64,000 nucleotides of DNA from Symbiodinium natans (taxonomy: Eukaryota; Sar; Dinophyceae; Suessiales; Symbiodiniaceae). The translations under genes were made by a program, and so were the position numbers. Positions 11,996 to 21,854 of this stretch are shown in pieces. The stretch is taken from assembly GCA_905221605.1 (NCBI GenBank), contig CAJNDS010000415.1:81112-145111 (forward strand), read 5' to 3'. The notes under the pieces are model-generated. The model worked only from the letters and a program-made list of their open reading frames with translations, made no database searches and was not told the origin of the DNA. Every line of letters starts with the position of its first letter. Position 1 is the first letter of the stretch.

Positions 11996-12429
11996 TGAGG
12001 AAAACAAAGATTGAAGGAGGTTGTGGGATGCAGCGTTCCAGGAATTGTGCCGACTAATGACAGGGCTCTGGTGGCTGGCGTGGGGTGGCAACCTTCTCTG
12101 AAACCGAAACTTCAGCCGTTCTCCAGTCACAAGCAGCAAAATCCAACAATCTGTGAAGTACCCGGCAACGCATTGTGCGTCACGATGTCCGCGCGCAGGC
12201 TTGCCTGTTGCAGCTCCTCCCGGGGTTTCAGCGTTCTGGGCTTGTCGCACAGCTGGCAATGCCTCGAGTGACTTGCACTCATGTTGCGGGCATGCTGACT
12301 GCGGGCAAAGCGATGGATGATGGATGATGGGCGCGTGAAGGCAATGAAGGCGATAATGGCGATGGTGGTGGTGATGGTGATGATGAGGAGCAGATGAATG
12401 AAATGGGTTCAACCTTGACAATGCTAAGT

Positions 12430-13635
12430 CCCAACTACCCTATACTGACGGCCTCAATAAACCAGGAAAGCCATCCCATGAAAGCCATCAGAGTCACTGT
12501 CACCTAAGCGTCCCCAAGCCCCCAGAGTCCTGAAAACAGTGCAAGGATTTGGCCCACTGAGAGCCTGCAGCCCGAGTTGAGGAAGAGTTCGGTGGGTTGG
12601 GTTGTCACTTTTCATGTTGGGTTTAGTAAGTTTAGTATTTAGGCCTTCGATGGCCCGACATACGATGTATTCTTCGCACTTGTGGAACTGTCACTTTAAC
12701 TTTGCCCCGCGCGAGCCAAGCTGCCCGCCTTTGCCGAAGGCGCTAACTAGAGTGTTGAAGAGGATTGTGTCTACCTGCGCAGGTTGAGGTGGCTGTCTTG
12801 TTCATGTCATGTCTGCTAAGATTGCTTTGAACTACACACATACAAAGCCAATTGCACAGGGTAGAAAAAGGATACTCCGCAACCAAAGTTTAGAGGACAT
12901 ACACGACAGAAGTCCGTCTGGGGAGCACGAGCTACACAGCAGCAAGCCCAGGCCCAAGAGGCAGAATCTAGAACCAAGCAGTGGCCAGTCTCACATACGT
13001 GCAAAGGATAGGGCACTCCAGCATAAACCCACAATGGACCAGACAAGGAAGTTGGACAATGCAAACGCCGGGCAATACGATCTCCAAGAGCCCGCCATAT
13101 GAGCGTTCCAACAGTGTCAGCGATCAGCCGGCTGAAAACACCCGAAGCACAGCAAAATCTCCCACCAATTCCTCTCAAAGGTCACAGTCAGGCATAGCTG
13201 CGGTATCCGTGATACGCCCAAGCTTCCACTGGCACCCTCGGGCAGTGCATCCGTCACGTGGGCCAACGCAGGAACGCCCACAGCATCGCAAGTCCCGGCA
13301 TTCACGCAGTGAAGGCCCACGAAATTCCGTACCCAGCAAGGGCAGCAGAGGCCTCTTCTAAGCACAAACATGAGCAAGTGTCAGTGTATGTATGATATAT
13401 GAGTATTCAGTGATGAACAAAATCGATATGTCTACACGAGCACATTTATTCACATGCGTATATATATATATATGGACACACCCCCCCCCCATGACCCATC
13501 CAGATCTGTTTCCCTCGTAAATACCGTTTAAAACCCGATCGTGCCCTATGCCGTTTTTTGCTACTCTCAGTGGCTGTATCTCGACAAAACAGACCCCACA
13601 CGGCCCGCAAGACTGGACGCCGAGACGCGCGAGAC
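12430..13635. other. No confident gene
   Basis: Open frames exist on both strands (12809-13361 plus, 13377-12816 minus), but neither shows a recognisable domain. The plus-strand frame is Ser/Arg/Gln-rich low complexity. A short (TA)n lies at 13459-13473 and a C10 run near 13481-13490. A hydrophobic minus-strand stretch near 13200-13130 (WWEILLCFGCF) could be an exon but stands alone. Confidence 0.4.
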
Positions 13636-14450
13636 CAAAAAACCAAAAAAACCATCTTTTTTAGAGAATGGGGAGGGGATGTTGAAAAAGATGGCTTTTT
13701 TGGTTTTGCCTCGTAAAAAGATGGTTTTTCATAGAAAAACCAACTCTTCCCACGTAAAAAGATGGTTTTGGTCTGGTCTGCCTCAGGAAAACCATCTTTT
13801 TACGAGGGAAAAGTTGGTTTTTGGCTCCAAAACCATCTTTTTACGAGGTAAAAGTTGGTTTTTGTGTCCAAAACCATCTTTTTACGTGGGAAAAGTTGGT
13901 TTTGCTATGGAAAACTATCTTTTTACGAGGCAAAACCAAAAAAACCATCTTTTTCAAAATCCCCTTCCCATTCTCTAAAAAAGATGGTTTTTTTGGTTTT
14001 TTGGTTTTGCCTCGTAAAAGATGGTTTTGGAGTCAAAAAACAACTTTTACCTCGCAAAAAGATGGTTTTCCTGAGGCAGTCCAGACCACAACCATCTTTT
14101 TACGTGGGAAAAGTTGGTTTTTCTATGAGAAACCATCTGTTTACGAGGCAAAACCAAAAAAACCATCTTTTCAACATCCCCTCCCCATTCTCTAAAAAAG
14201 ATGGTTTTTTTGTTTTTTTTTGTTTTGCCTCGTAAAAGATGGTTTTGGAGCCAAAACCAACTTTTACCTCGCAAAAAGATGGTTTTGGCGTGGTGTTCTT
14301 AAGGAAAACCATCTTTTTGCGAGGGAAAAGTTGGTTTTCCTATGAAAAACCATCTTTTTACGAGGCAAAACCAAAAAAACCATCTTTTTCAAAATCCCCT
14401 CCCCATTCTCTAAAAAAGATGGGTTTTTTGTTTTTTGGTTTTGCCTCGTA
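13636..14450. repeat. Nested inverted-repeat (hairpin) array, 217-bp period
   Basis: The block is built from the core AAAACCATCTTTTTACGAGG and its reverse complement, in alternating orientation, with linkers such as GGGAAAAGTTGGTTTT. A longer junction motif CATTCTCTAAAAAAGATGG recurs at 13969, 14186 and 14404 (spacing 217 and 218 bp). Its inverse lies at 13650-13670, so the first unit is flipped relative to the rest. Any strand could fold into many long stems. The ORFs through it are a by-product of few stops in the repeat and are not called. Confidence 0.93.
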
Positions 14451-14514
14451 CCTCTCTCGGGCCAGAACCGTTCAGCTCTACATGTAGCTATGCTTGGAGG
14501 CTCGTTGGTTTTGG

Positions 14515-15955
14515 TCAGTCTTATATTTATCTCAGCAATAGCATTCCTATTCCTATTAATGTAAAAGGGTTCCTAACCATCTTTATAGGACTTCTTTTCA
14601 TTTTACTTATATTCTTATGAACTTTCAGAGGGTTCTTATTCAACATCAGAGGATTCCTAATACTTTTCAACAGGGTTCTTATGCATTTCAACAAGGTTCT
14701 TCATCATTTTCAAGTGGCTCTTTTAATTCCAACACGGTTCCTCTGAAATAAAAAATCTTTTTAAGATTCATATTGGTGCCTATTCATTTTCGTGAGTTTC
14801 CAAGTAATTTTAATGGTATTCTTAGAAAATTGAATAGCATTCCTCGAACTATTAATTAGGAATCACATTAAGTCTAACAGGAAGCCAAGAAATTTTGAAA
14901 AGGAACCACATTAAATTTTGTAGGATTCCTATTGGTTCCTATTATTTTTAGTAGGATTCCTCTTCATTTTAAAAGGATTCCTATCAATTGGTAATAGGGT
15001 TCTTAAAAATTTTACTGGGGTTCCTAATAAACTCCGATTAACGTCAAAGGGTTCCTGACCATCTTAATGGGACTCCTCTACCATTTCAGAATATTCTTAT
15101 GAATTTTCATAGGGTTCTTATTCAATGTAGAAGGATTCCGAATACGTTTTTGTAAACAGGGTTCTTATGAATTTCAACAAGGTTCTCAATCATTTCAAAG
15201 TGGCTTCTTTTAGTTTCAATAGGGGCCCATCTGAAAATGAAAAGGGCTCATACTTCTTTTTAGGATTCCTATTGGTTCCTATTCATGTTTGTGACTTGCA
15301 AAGAAATTGGAATGGTTTTTTCTGGAGATTTGAATAGCATTCCTGTCCCATTAATTCTAATGGGAATCACATGAATTCTAACAGGAAGCCTAGAAATCCG
15401 AACCACATTTATTTTTATAGGATTCCTATTGGTTCCTATTAGTTTAGTAGGATTTCTCTTCATTTTCAATGGATTCCAATAGGGTTCTTATGATTTTTAG
15501 TGGTGTTGCTTATAAATTCTAATTGATGGTAGGACCCTCTTCATTTAAAAAATCTTAATTTGTAAAAGGGTTCTTATGAATTTTAGTGGGGTTCCTCATA
15601 AATTGAATAGGATTCTAATTCATCATAACAAGATTAAGAGAAATATTAATAGGATTCCTATTTAGATTAAATGGAATTCCCACATTCCCGTGAATTCAAA
15701 AAGGGTCCCTTTTCATTTTGACAGGCTCCCTACTATTCTTCATGGAGGCCCTATTATTTTTCTACATTTTAATAGCATTCCCATGACGTTTGATAGGGAG
15801 TTCCTCTGACTCAAATATGATTCCAAGTCATTATTCCTATTGATTCAATAAAGAGTCTTATTAATCTTAATAGGGCTCGTATGAATTTCATAGGGTTTTC
15901 GTTCAACTAAGAGGGTTCTTATTAAATTCATAGCTATGACTATGTATGGATTTCT
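14515..15955. repeat. AT-rich degenerate satellite with 482-bp higher-order unit
   Basis: A strongly AT-rich stretch unlike its flanks, built of roughly 20-25-bp units close to AGGGTTCTTATGAATTTCAA and AGGATTCCTATTGGTTCC. Above this sits a larger period. The order of variant units starting at 14567 (GGGTTCCTAACCATCTTTAT) repeats from 15049 (GGGTTCCTGACCATCTTAAT) and continues in parallel for most of 480 bp. Further degenerate units follow from about 15530 to 15955. Confidence 0.88.
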
Positions 15956-15984
15956 TACTCCGACACGGCCTCACGGTGGGTCAT

Positions 15985-16066
15985 GGGGGGGGGGGGTGTG
16001 AGCATATATATATATATATCATGTGTATATATATATATATACACATATATATATATGTATATACAC
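15985..16066. repeat. G12 run followed by (TA)n palindromes
   Basis: A G12 run at 15985-15996 is followed by interrupted TA/TATG tracts (about 16004-16066) that are self-complementary. They mark the right edge of the AT-rich satellite. Confidence 0.9.
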
Positions 16067-16289
16067 GTATGTGTAGGCACAGGCAGGACTCCGGCACGGC
16101 TGCCGCCAACAAGACCCGTTAACATGCCCGAATGATTCTACGCAGCAGGCGCAAACAAGCTACAAAGCAAAGGCAAAACAACCACAAGAGCCCAAGAGCC
16201 CAAAACAATAGACATCAATATACTTGATATCAAGGCTTTGTCAGTCATGTAGGAAATAAACATACTATCATCAGAAAGACTTTATATAA

Positions 16290-16480
16290 TGAGTTTTTTA
16301 TAGCAATCAACACCACCCAATGACAGTCCACCTTGAGCTGCCGAGCGCAGGCGTCAGCAAACAAATGCGCTGCCATCTGCCACTTCCTGACATCAGGGAT
16401 TCTCGCGGTTTGGCCCTGCGACTTGGCTATGGGGGCTGATTGCTGGGGAGCTAGTCAGGTTGACTTCTTCGCAGTTTGCC
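16290..16480 (-). CDS. PPR-like fragment
   Basis: On the minus strand one frame reads IPDVRKWQMAAHLFADACAR then QLKVD. This matches the second half of a PPR unit (W..A..L...A......D) in the local style. The expected preceding SAC-type helix is not in the same frame. It is either an exon beginning inside a repeat or a relic. The neighbouring minus-strand frame at 16451-16849 shows no further repeat. Confidence 0.4.
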
Positions 16481-17109
16481 GCTGCCGATTGCCGCAATAT
16501 GGTTGGTGCTCCATATAGCGATGACCCCATGCTTCCCCGCCTCGTTCCTCTTGCAGACTCTTGCAGCTGACTCAGATGGCAAGGAATCCCCAACCCAACC
16601 CTGTAAACCGGCCAGCGAACAGAACTCAGGGGTGCGCATCCAAGCGTCCGTGCCCGATCGCAGGCGCTGAGTGCCTGGCCAACAGAGTCCGCAGGGCAGC
16701 TTCATGCTGGGCCAAGGTTGCTGGGAACTTGAAGGTGCAGACCGGCCTTTGAATCTTAAAGGCAGGCCTTTCCAAGACCCGAAAACCGGGAATTGAAGCA
16801 AACAAAAATCCCAGTTGAAACCCATGTGAAACAAAACTGTCTCGATCAATCCGGCAAAGGGACCAGCCTGACTTCCTACAATCTGTTTACTCGGCGCTGT
16901 CTCTGGTATCCGAGCAATTGAGACCGACTGAGACCTAACCCTAAACCCTAAAATCCCTAAAAGCCCAGCAAACTCCTTTTATGTCCTCGCCCCGGACAGG
17001 GCGGGGAGGAGGGGGGCCGTGGGCTGGCCACTTGGCTTTCCGTAATCCCTTCTACACTTAAGGTGGGGCGCGGGACCCTAAGCCTTCAACCCCTCAGGCC
17101 GTTCTTCTT

Positions 17110-17371
17110 CTTCCTTTCTTTTCTAATAGTAGCCTTAAACTCATCCCTACGACAAAAACACATAATCCCGGGGGCCCGAGAGAGGGGCAAAATCAGCCTC
17201 CACGATTTGAAGAAATCCCGCCTTGGTGTACATGGGAAGTGTTGGCTGCTGGTTCTCAGGAACCAGAAGCAGCTGTGCGACGGCATGCTCCTCGAAATGC
17301 GTAGTCGGGCTTCCGCTTCTCTTGCGAAGTGTATCTGTGCATATAGTGCGCGAAACATGCTTGTCCAGCAT
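17110..17371 (-). CDS. GNAT acetyltransferase-like C-terminal exon
   Basis: The last codons before a stop near 17147 read QLLLVPENQQPTLPMYTKAG then FLQIV, ending GPRDYVFLS. The pattern L.V..N..A/P..LY.K.GF is the C-terminal strand-helix motif of GCN5-related N-acetyltransferases, which transfer acetyl from acetyl-CoA to amines. Just upstream, a neighbouring frame gives AREAEARLRISRS, which would suit the helix before it, so an intron or frame change lies between. Only this C-terminal piece is seen. The motif is short, so the call is tentative. Confidence 0.3.
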
Positions 17372-17418
17372 TGAGGGAACTAAAGCTAACCCTTTGGTTC
17401 ACCTCGCAGATCAGGGTC

Positions 17419-17710
17419 TCACTTCGTCTTGCTTCCGGATCCCTGCACGCCCTTATCCCTGTAGACCCCCGCAGAAACAACTATAACTACAACAAGCGCG
17501 GACAAGACCCCTACCAGTCCAGCACCTAAGTACGTGGAAACTTGAAACAAGGTCTCCCAGGTATTGGCGGCCGCGCCCCGCACGGCCTTGGACGCTGGAT
17601 GAAGGTTTGCTAGGGCTTCTCGACGCAATTTGGCGCTTGGGGCGTTCGGTGCTGCCCGGATGAAAGAGCTGGCTTGTATTCGTGGTGAGAAAAACGTCCA
17701 GGCTTCTTGA
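17419..17710 (-). CDS. C-terminal exon of a single-TM protein
   Basis: The frame reads an alanine-rich stretch (IRAAPNAPSAKLRREALANL, KAVRGAAANTWETLFQVS), then one clear membrane helix (AGLVGVLSALVVVIVVSAGV), and a short basic tail ending GSGSKTK before the stop at 17419. This is the layout of a C-terminally anchored membrane protein or a short plastid or mitochondrial membrane subunit. No family is recognised and the start lies in an upstream exon. It lies upstream of the GNAT-like exon in transcription order and is probably a separate gene. Confidence 0.45.
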
Positions 17711-17829
17711 ACCGAAGTTTTTCGATTTCGTTTCAGGCTCGAGTTGAAGATCTAACAGATCTGATATCGATATTCCAATGATGCATGGTGCTGCCAGATG
17801 ATTCCCAAAACCGAAGCCCCATGCCATCC

Positions 17830-18507
17830 TATGCCATCCTATGAATCCTATGCCACCTTGTGCCCTGAACTGCCCTCAACGCTCTGGCATGCTCTGGCTA
17901 TGCTTGCAGGTCCAGCTGCCATGGGCACAGTCTTTGCCGCCGGCACGGTGTCGGCATCGGGCAGATGTCGCCATGCCATCTTCAGCGGCCCGAATCTCAA
18001 CACACTAGGACACCGGATGTATGAAGCTGGCCTTGGAAATTGGCTGGGATATATTTTTTGGTAGATTCTCGGTCATGAACCAGGAAATAGCTGCAAGCAC
18101 CCCATCCGCAAGTCCGGATGAAGGCGCTGAACATGAGGGTGATTAAGAGCCAAACCAGCAAATCAAGGAAAGTTTAGGGGCAGCCTTACTCTACTAACTT
18201 TAGTTAAGGGAATTTTATTTGTAAGACTCATTAACCCAATTTGGGGCCCTTGTCACCCCCGGGGCCGTTCTAGGGCTTTTTCGCTCCCGCATAGCTGGCC
18301 GAACAAAGTCCTGAGCTGTAAGGGTTATAACCCTAAACCCGTAAACCCTAGAGGGCTTAAGGTTCAGAAGCCCAACCTCCCGGTCATCCCTGCGCTCCCT
18401 TTTCCATCTCAGGCATCGCAGGGCTTCGACTGCATGAGCCGAGAGGCGGCCAGCGAGGGCCACCGACTCGGCGCAGCGCTCGGCAGCTTCCTGCAGGAGC
18501 CCACCCT
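17830..18507. other. Spacer with one exon-like frame
   Basis: On the minus strand near 18500-18360 a frame reads LLQEAAERCAESVALAGRLS then AHAVEALR, a plausible amphipathic helix pair but of no known family. Degenerate CCCTAAA units occur at 18323-18350. Nothing else is supported. Confidence 0.3.
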
Positions 18508-18590
18508 TTAGGGGTTGGGGTTTAGGGTTTAGGGTTTAGGGTTTAGGGGTTTAGGGGTTTAGGGGTTTAGGGTTTAGGGTTTAGGGTTTT
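18508..18590. repeat. Telomere-like TTTAGGG array
   Basis: About ten TTTAGGG and TTTAGGGG units in plus orientation, ending in a T7 run. A related degenerate patch lies at 19385-19458. Confidence 0.93.
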
Positions 18591-18599
18591 TTTCCCACC

Positions 18600-19745
18600 C
18601 GTTTCGCAAGCGTATACGGGGGAGAGGTCAGGCCTAGTAAACGCCTAAGTTCAGATTCAAAAGGCTTCTAGTCCGTTTCTGGAGCACCTGCAGACGGCCT
18701 TCGGAGTTCACTCTCCCCACCAACAACAGCATCAACACCAACAAAATCGTATGTCCAACCATAAACCCCGACAACCCCAGGACTACAAAGAACTAATTCC
18801 GAAGCTGCCATCCCCGGACTCCCAAAGTGCGAAAGTCAGAACCCTATCCCCCCCCAGCTTGCCTGCCCGAGGGTCGCATAGGCCAGGGTGCGGCAAAGAT
18901 GGGCTTGACTAAACATAGAGGGCTGGTCTAAGGATGCGCCCAGGCAGGCTCACTGTCTTGCGAAATGACGCACGATGGGGGGCGATTGAGTTTCGTATCC
19001 CCGGTCTTCAAGTATTCAGTTCATATTTACTGTCAGGATACGTTACATCACCAGACAACAACGGCAGGTACGTTTCCCGGGGATACGTCCACGCTGCAGA
19101 CTCGCCAGTGTCATCTACTCCACTACAGCAGAGTTGACAGGGCTTCAAATGGGTCTGTTTGTTCCCTAGAGCCTTGCATGTTTCAAAGGGCTATGTAGCT
19201 CTCAGGAGTGTCGGAGTTGCTTCCAGTTTCCAGTTCTCCTACTAGATTATCCGTACGAAACCACAGTAAGAGCATGAGCGTCTGCTGAACTAGCCGTTCA
19301 CTTGCTGCAACTCCTGGTGCGGTGAGATGTTGCCTTGCCACGAGAAGCTCAATCGTCAGGCCGACTGGGGGTTTGAATTGGGGGGTTTAGGGCGTCGCTG
19401 TCTCTGCATCGGTTTTGGAGGTTTAGGGTTTGGGGTTTGCGGTTTAGGGTTTAGGGGGCAGCCTGTGTTCACTGAAGCTTGAGCCACCCTTTAGGGATGA
19501 TAAAAGAACACCAGTCCGATTGGAACATTACCGAGCAGGAGAATCGCATATCAGCAAGACAGGCGAGCACAAGACAAGGAGAACCAGCCCGACAGGTAAA
19601 AGACTAAAAGCAGAAAAGGACAAGAAGAGTGTAGACATGCTATTGCTCAGTCATGTTCAAACTCACTCCGAAGAGTAAAAGGCTCAAGGAGATAGGGTGA
19701 AATTTCACTCATATCCTGGCAGGATACAGTGCCTGTTGCTGAATG
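18600..19745. other. No gene seen; 3' flank of the retrogene
   Basis: No convincing coding frame. Scattered TTTAGGG-like motifs occur at 19385-19458. No poly-A relic (poly-T on the plus strand) is visible next to the retrogene stop at 19746. Confidence 0.45.
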
Positions 19746-20852
19746 TCACATCAGCCTCTGCCGCCGAGAGAGCTCTGGGTAACGACGAATCATCTCTTGC
19801 TCGTCGGTGGGTCTCTCAGAGGCGAACTTGGCAGCATCCTTTATACGAGCAACTCGTGCTCTCAGCCAGAAGAGGACAGCATGCCTCTCCACACTTCCCC
19901 TTAAGATCGTTCCAACTCGGCTCGTCGGGATTTCTGGATATCCTGGCCCAGACGTCGAGAGCCTTACAAGGAGTTCCTGCTCTTCTTCAGTGAAGTACTT
20001 GGGATACTGCAAGACAATCGTTGCTTGCTTCTCGACTGTTGTGCTCTTGTCCTTTGTTGTCGACCGGATAAAGGATGTCATGGCGTTGGGGGCTGACTGG
20101 AAAAGATCCCATGCGCGTTCCAAGTCGTCACCAGAAGCGGCATGCATACACTGTGTGGCGACCAGTAAATACTTTGCAAACCCGAACGCTTCCTTTGGAA
20201 TCACGTCTCCCACAAGATGGGTTATGGTCGCAATGGCAGGATGGTACTTCCCTGGAAGTCTTCCAGATTGCAGGCTACCAATTGCTTCTGCGAGATAGCC
20301 CCCAGACGCCAGCTTCTCACTTGACAACTGGTCCCCAAGAATCACCTTCAAGTAGATCAACACAATGGCAGGCTTGTTTACGTTTCCCCATCCCGCAGCA
20401 TCGTCTGTAGTGAGCCCCTTCTGAAAGAGTGCTAACCCCAGTTTTGTCGTCTTCCGGAATACCGGGTTGTACACTTCTGCAATCACAAAAGCCTCTTCAC
20501 CATCTGTGTCAGAAGTGAAGCCGAGATCATCCATATGGTCGACCAGAACCTGCTGTTCCGGTGACAGACCCTCTAGCGGGACTCTAGCAAGGCCTTTCAA
20601 TGTTGGAGGTAACTGCCCGAGAACAAAGGTGCCTGCCATCCTCTCAATGTTCTCCAAAAGTTCCTTGTAATCGCTGACATCGATACCCATGACCGCCTTG
20701 AAGTCTGCTGGAGAGACATTCACTTCGGTGATCTCTTCTAGCTTGCTGATGTTTAACACAATGCCCTGCTTCTTCGTCTTGATTTGCTCCACGACTGTGG
20801 TGGCTCCTGCATCCTCCGCACCTGGTACTGCATCCTCTGTCAGGCCGTCCAT
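19746..20852 (-). CDS. Intact intronless ORF, spliced-leader retrogene, 368 aa, unknown family
   Basis: A single uninterrupted 368-codon frame, unlike its intron-broken neighbours. The start is the first ATG after the fossil spliced leader (20911-20932), leaving a 58-nt leader without another ATG. It appears to be a reinserted copy of a mature mRNA, yet it is free of stops. The protein looks cytosolic and largely helical: no signal peptide or TM is seen. It has an acidic N-terminus (TEDAVPGAEDAGATTVVEQ), helices near SDYKELLENIERMAG, a central segment PAIVLIYLKVILGDQLSSEK, and a basic C-terminus (RRYPELSRRQRLM). I do not recognise the family. A nucleoprotein-like helical fold is one idea to test by structure prediction; nothing seen here proves it. 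Confidence 0.85.
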   Translation of the reverse strand: MDGLTEDAVPGAEDAGATTVVEQIKTKKQGIVLNISKLEEITEVNVSPADFKAVMGIDVSDYKELLENIERMAGTFVLGQLPPTLKGLARVPLEGLSPEQQVLVDHMDDLGFTSDTDGEEAFVIAEVYNPVFRKTTKLGLALFQKGLTTDDAAGWGNVNKPAIVLIYLKVILGDQLSSEKLASGGYLAEAIGSLQSGRLPGKYHPAIATITHLVGDVIPKEAFGFAKYLLVATQCMHAASGDDLERAWDLFQSAPNAMTSFIRSTTKDKSTTVEKQATIVLQYPKYFTEEEQELLVRLSTSGPGYPEIPTSRVGTILRGSVERHAVLFWLRARVARIKDAAKFASERPTDEQEMIRRYPELSRRQRLM

Positions 20853-20910
20853 GCTACTGTGCTCTTGTGTGTCGAGGAGAAGGGCCTTTCGTACTGATGT
20901 TCTTTTTTCG

Positions 20911-20932
20911 CTTGAGCCAAAATGGCTACGGT
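20911..20932 (-). other. Relic dinoflagellate spliced leader (DinoSL)
   Basis: The minus strand carries the full 22-nt leader: A, then CCGTAGCCATTTTGGC, then TCAAG. It matches the conserved dinoflagellate trans-splicing leader at every position, with A at the variable first base. Such genomic copies arise when a trans-spliced mRNA is reverse-transcribed and reinserted. Its 5' end touches the CCCTAAA-type array directly. Confidence 0.93.
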
Positions 20933-21074
20933 TTAGGGTTTAGGGGTTTAGGGGTTTAGGGGTTTAGGGGTTTAGGGGTTTAGGGGTTTAGGGGTTTAGG
21001 GGTTTAGGGTTTAGGGTTTAGGGTTTAGGGTTTAGGGTTTAGGGTTTAGGGTTTAGGGTTTAGGGTTTAGGGTT
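20933..21074. repeat. Telomere-like array, TTTAGGGG then TTTAGGG domains
   Basis: About eight 8-bp TTTAGGGG units (to about 21005) are followed by about nine 7-bp TTTAGGG units. The array abuts the 5' end of the relic spliced leader without a spacer. Confidence 0.95.
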
Positions 21075-21079
21075 CAGGG

Positions 21080-21850
21080 TCATAAGGATGCTTGCCAGGG
21101 TACGGTAGGTCGGCTACCTTAGGATCCTGGGGTGCTCTTGGCAGGGAAATAGAATGATAACCATATAGCATGTACTTAAATTTAATCGTAGGATGTTCAC
21201 AGAAAAAATATATGTGCATGTACAAAGTACCAAATGTAACAATGGAATAAACCCGTATTCCAAATAAGAACATACCAGATATAACAATGTACGATAGTAC
21301 AAAAACATAAAAATGTGTTTTGCGCGTTTAAGGCCAAAATTTAGGGAGTGCTTGTCAAGTTGGTGAGGTGAAGTTCACAAGTCAACGAATCTGCTGTGAG
21401 CATCCCGATGATTCCCAGACCACCGCAACACCGATGCCACAATCCAACAGGATTTCTTTCTGCACCTGTGGTCTGTACACGCAAGTATAAGGCAGTCAAG
21501 TCACGCTGGCCGAGAAGGCGGAAGCAACAGAGACAACGTCGCTGGGCAGCCGCGCGTCCCGCATCATGTCCAACAGGTGCCTCTGCTGCAGAAAGAAATG
21601 GCGTTGGTTGAGCCTGCCGGTATGCAGTACAAGCCGTTGTACTCCCGTTGGGGTTTAGGACAGTTTTGAGAGGGTTGTGGCCCTTGCGGCTTGCAGGCCA
21701 TGAACCACGGTCATAGTCAGCCATACCTGACCTTAGGACCCCGAAACACCTCAGTATTAGGGTTTTCGTCAGGACTCCTACATCATGATCGGGCTCTGAA
21801 GCTGAATCTCTTTCAGTAGATACCTACGAAACCCCCCCAAAAAGAACCCT
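21080..21850. other. Spacer, AT-rich part then no clear gene
   Basis: 21140-21320 is AT-rich with no coding signal. The minus frame at 21341-21724 is open, but its composition is not protein-like. It could be the 3' flank of the PPR locus to the right. Confidence 0.4.
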
Positions 21851-21854
21851 CACA

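Noticed and set aside
12809-13361. Plus-strand ORFs as a gene opposing the block
   Set aside because: Composition is Ser/Arg/Gln-rich without a domain, and minus-strand frames overlap. No support for either.
13541-14487. Overlapping ORFs with repeated KTIFLRGKSWF-like translations
   Set aside because: They are translations of the inverted-repeat array. Both strands are open and the peptide repeat follows the DNA repeat, so coding is not supported.
19681-19690. GGCTCAAG near the retrogene 3' end as a second leader relic
   Set aside because: Only eight bases match the end of the leader, and the preceding bases do not fit.
6614-21074. Telomere-like arrays as true chromosome ends
   Set aside because: They are short, lie inside introns or spacers, and are flanked by genes on both sides.
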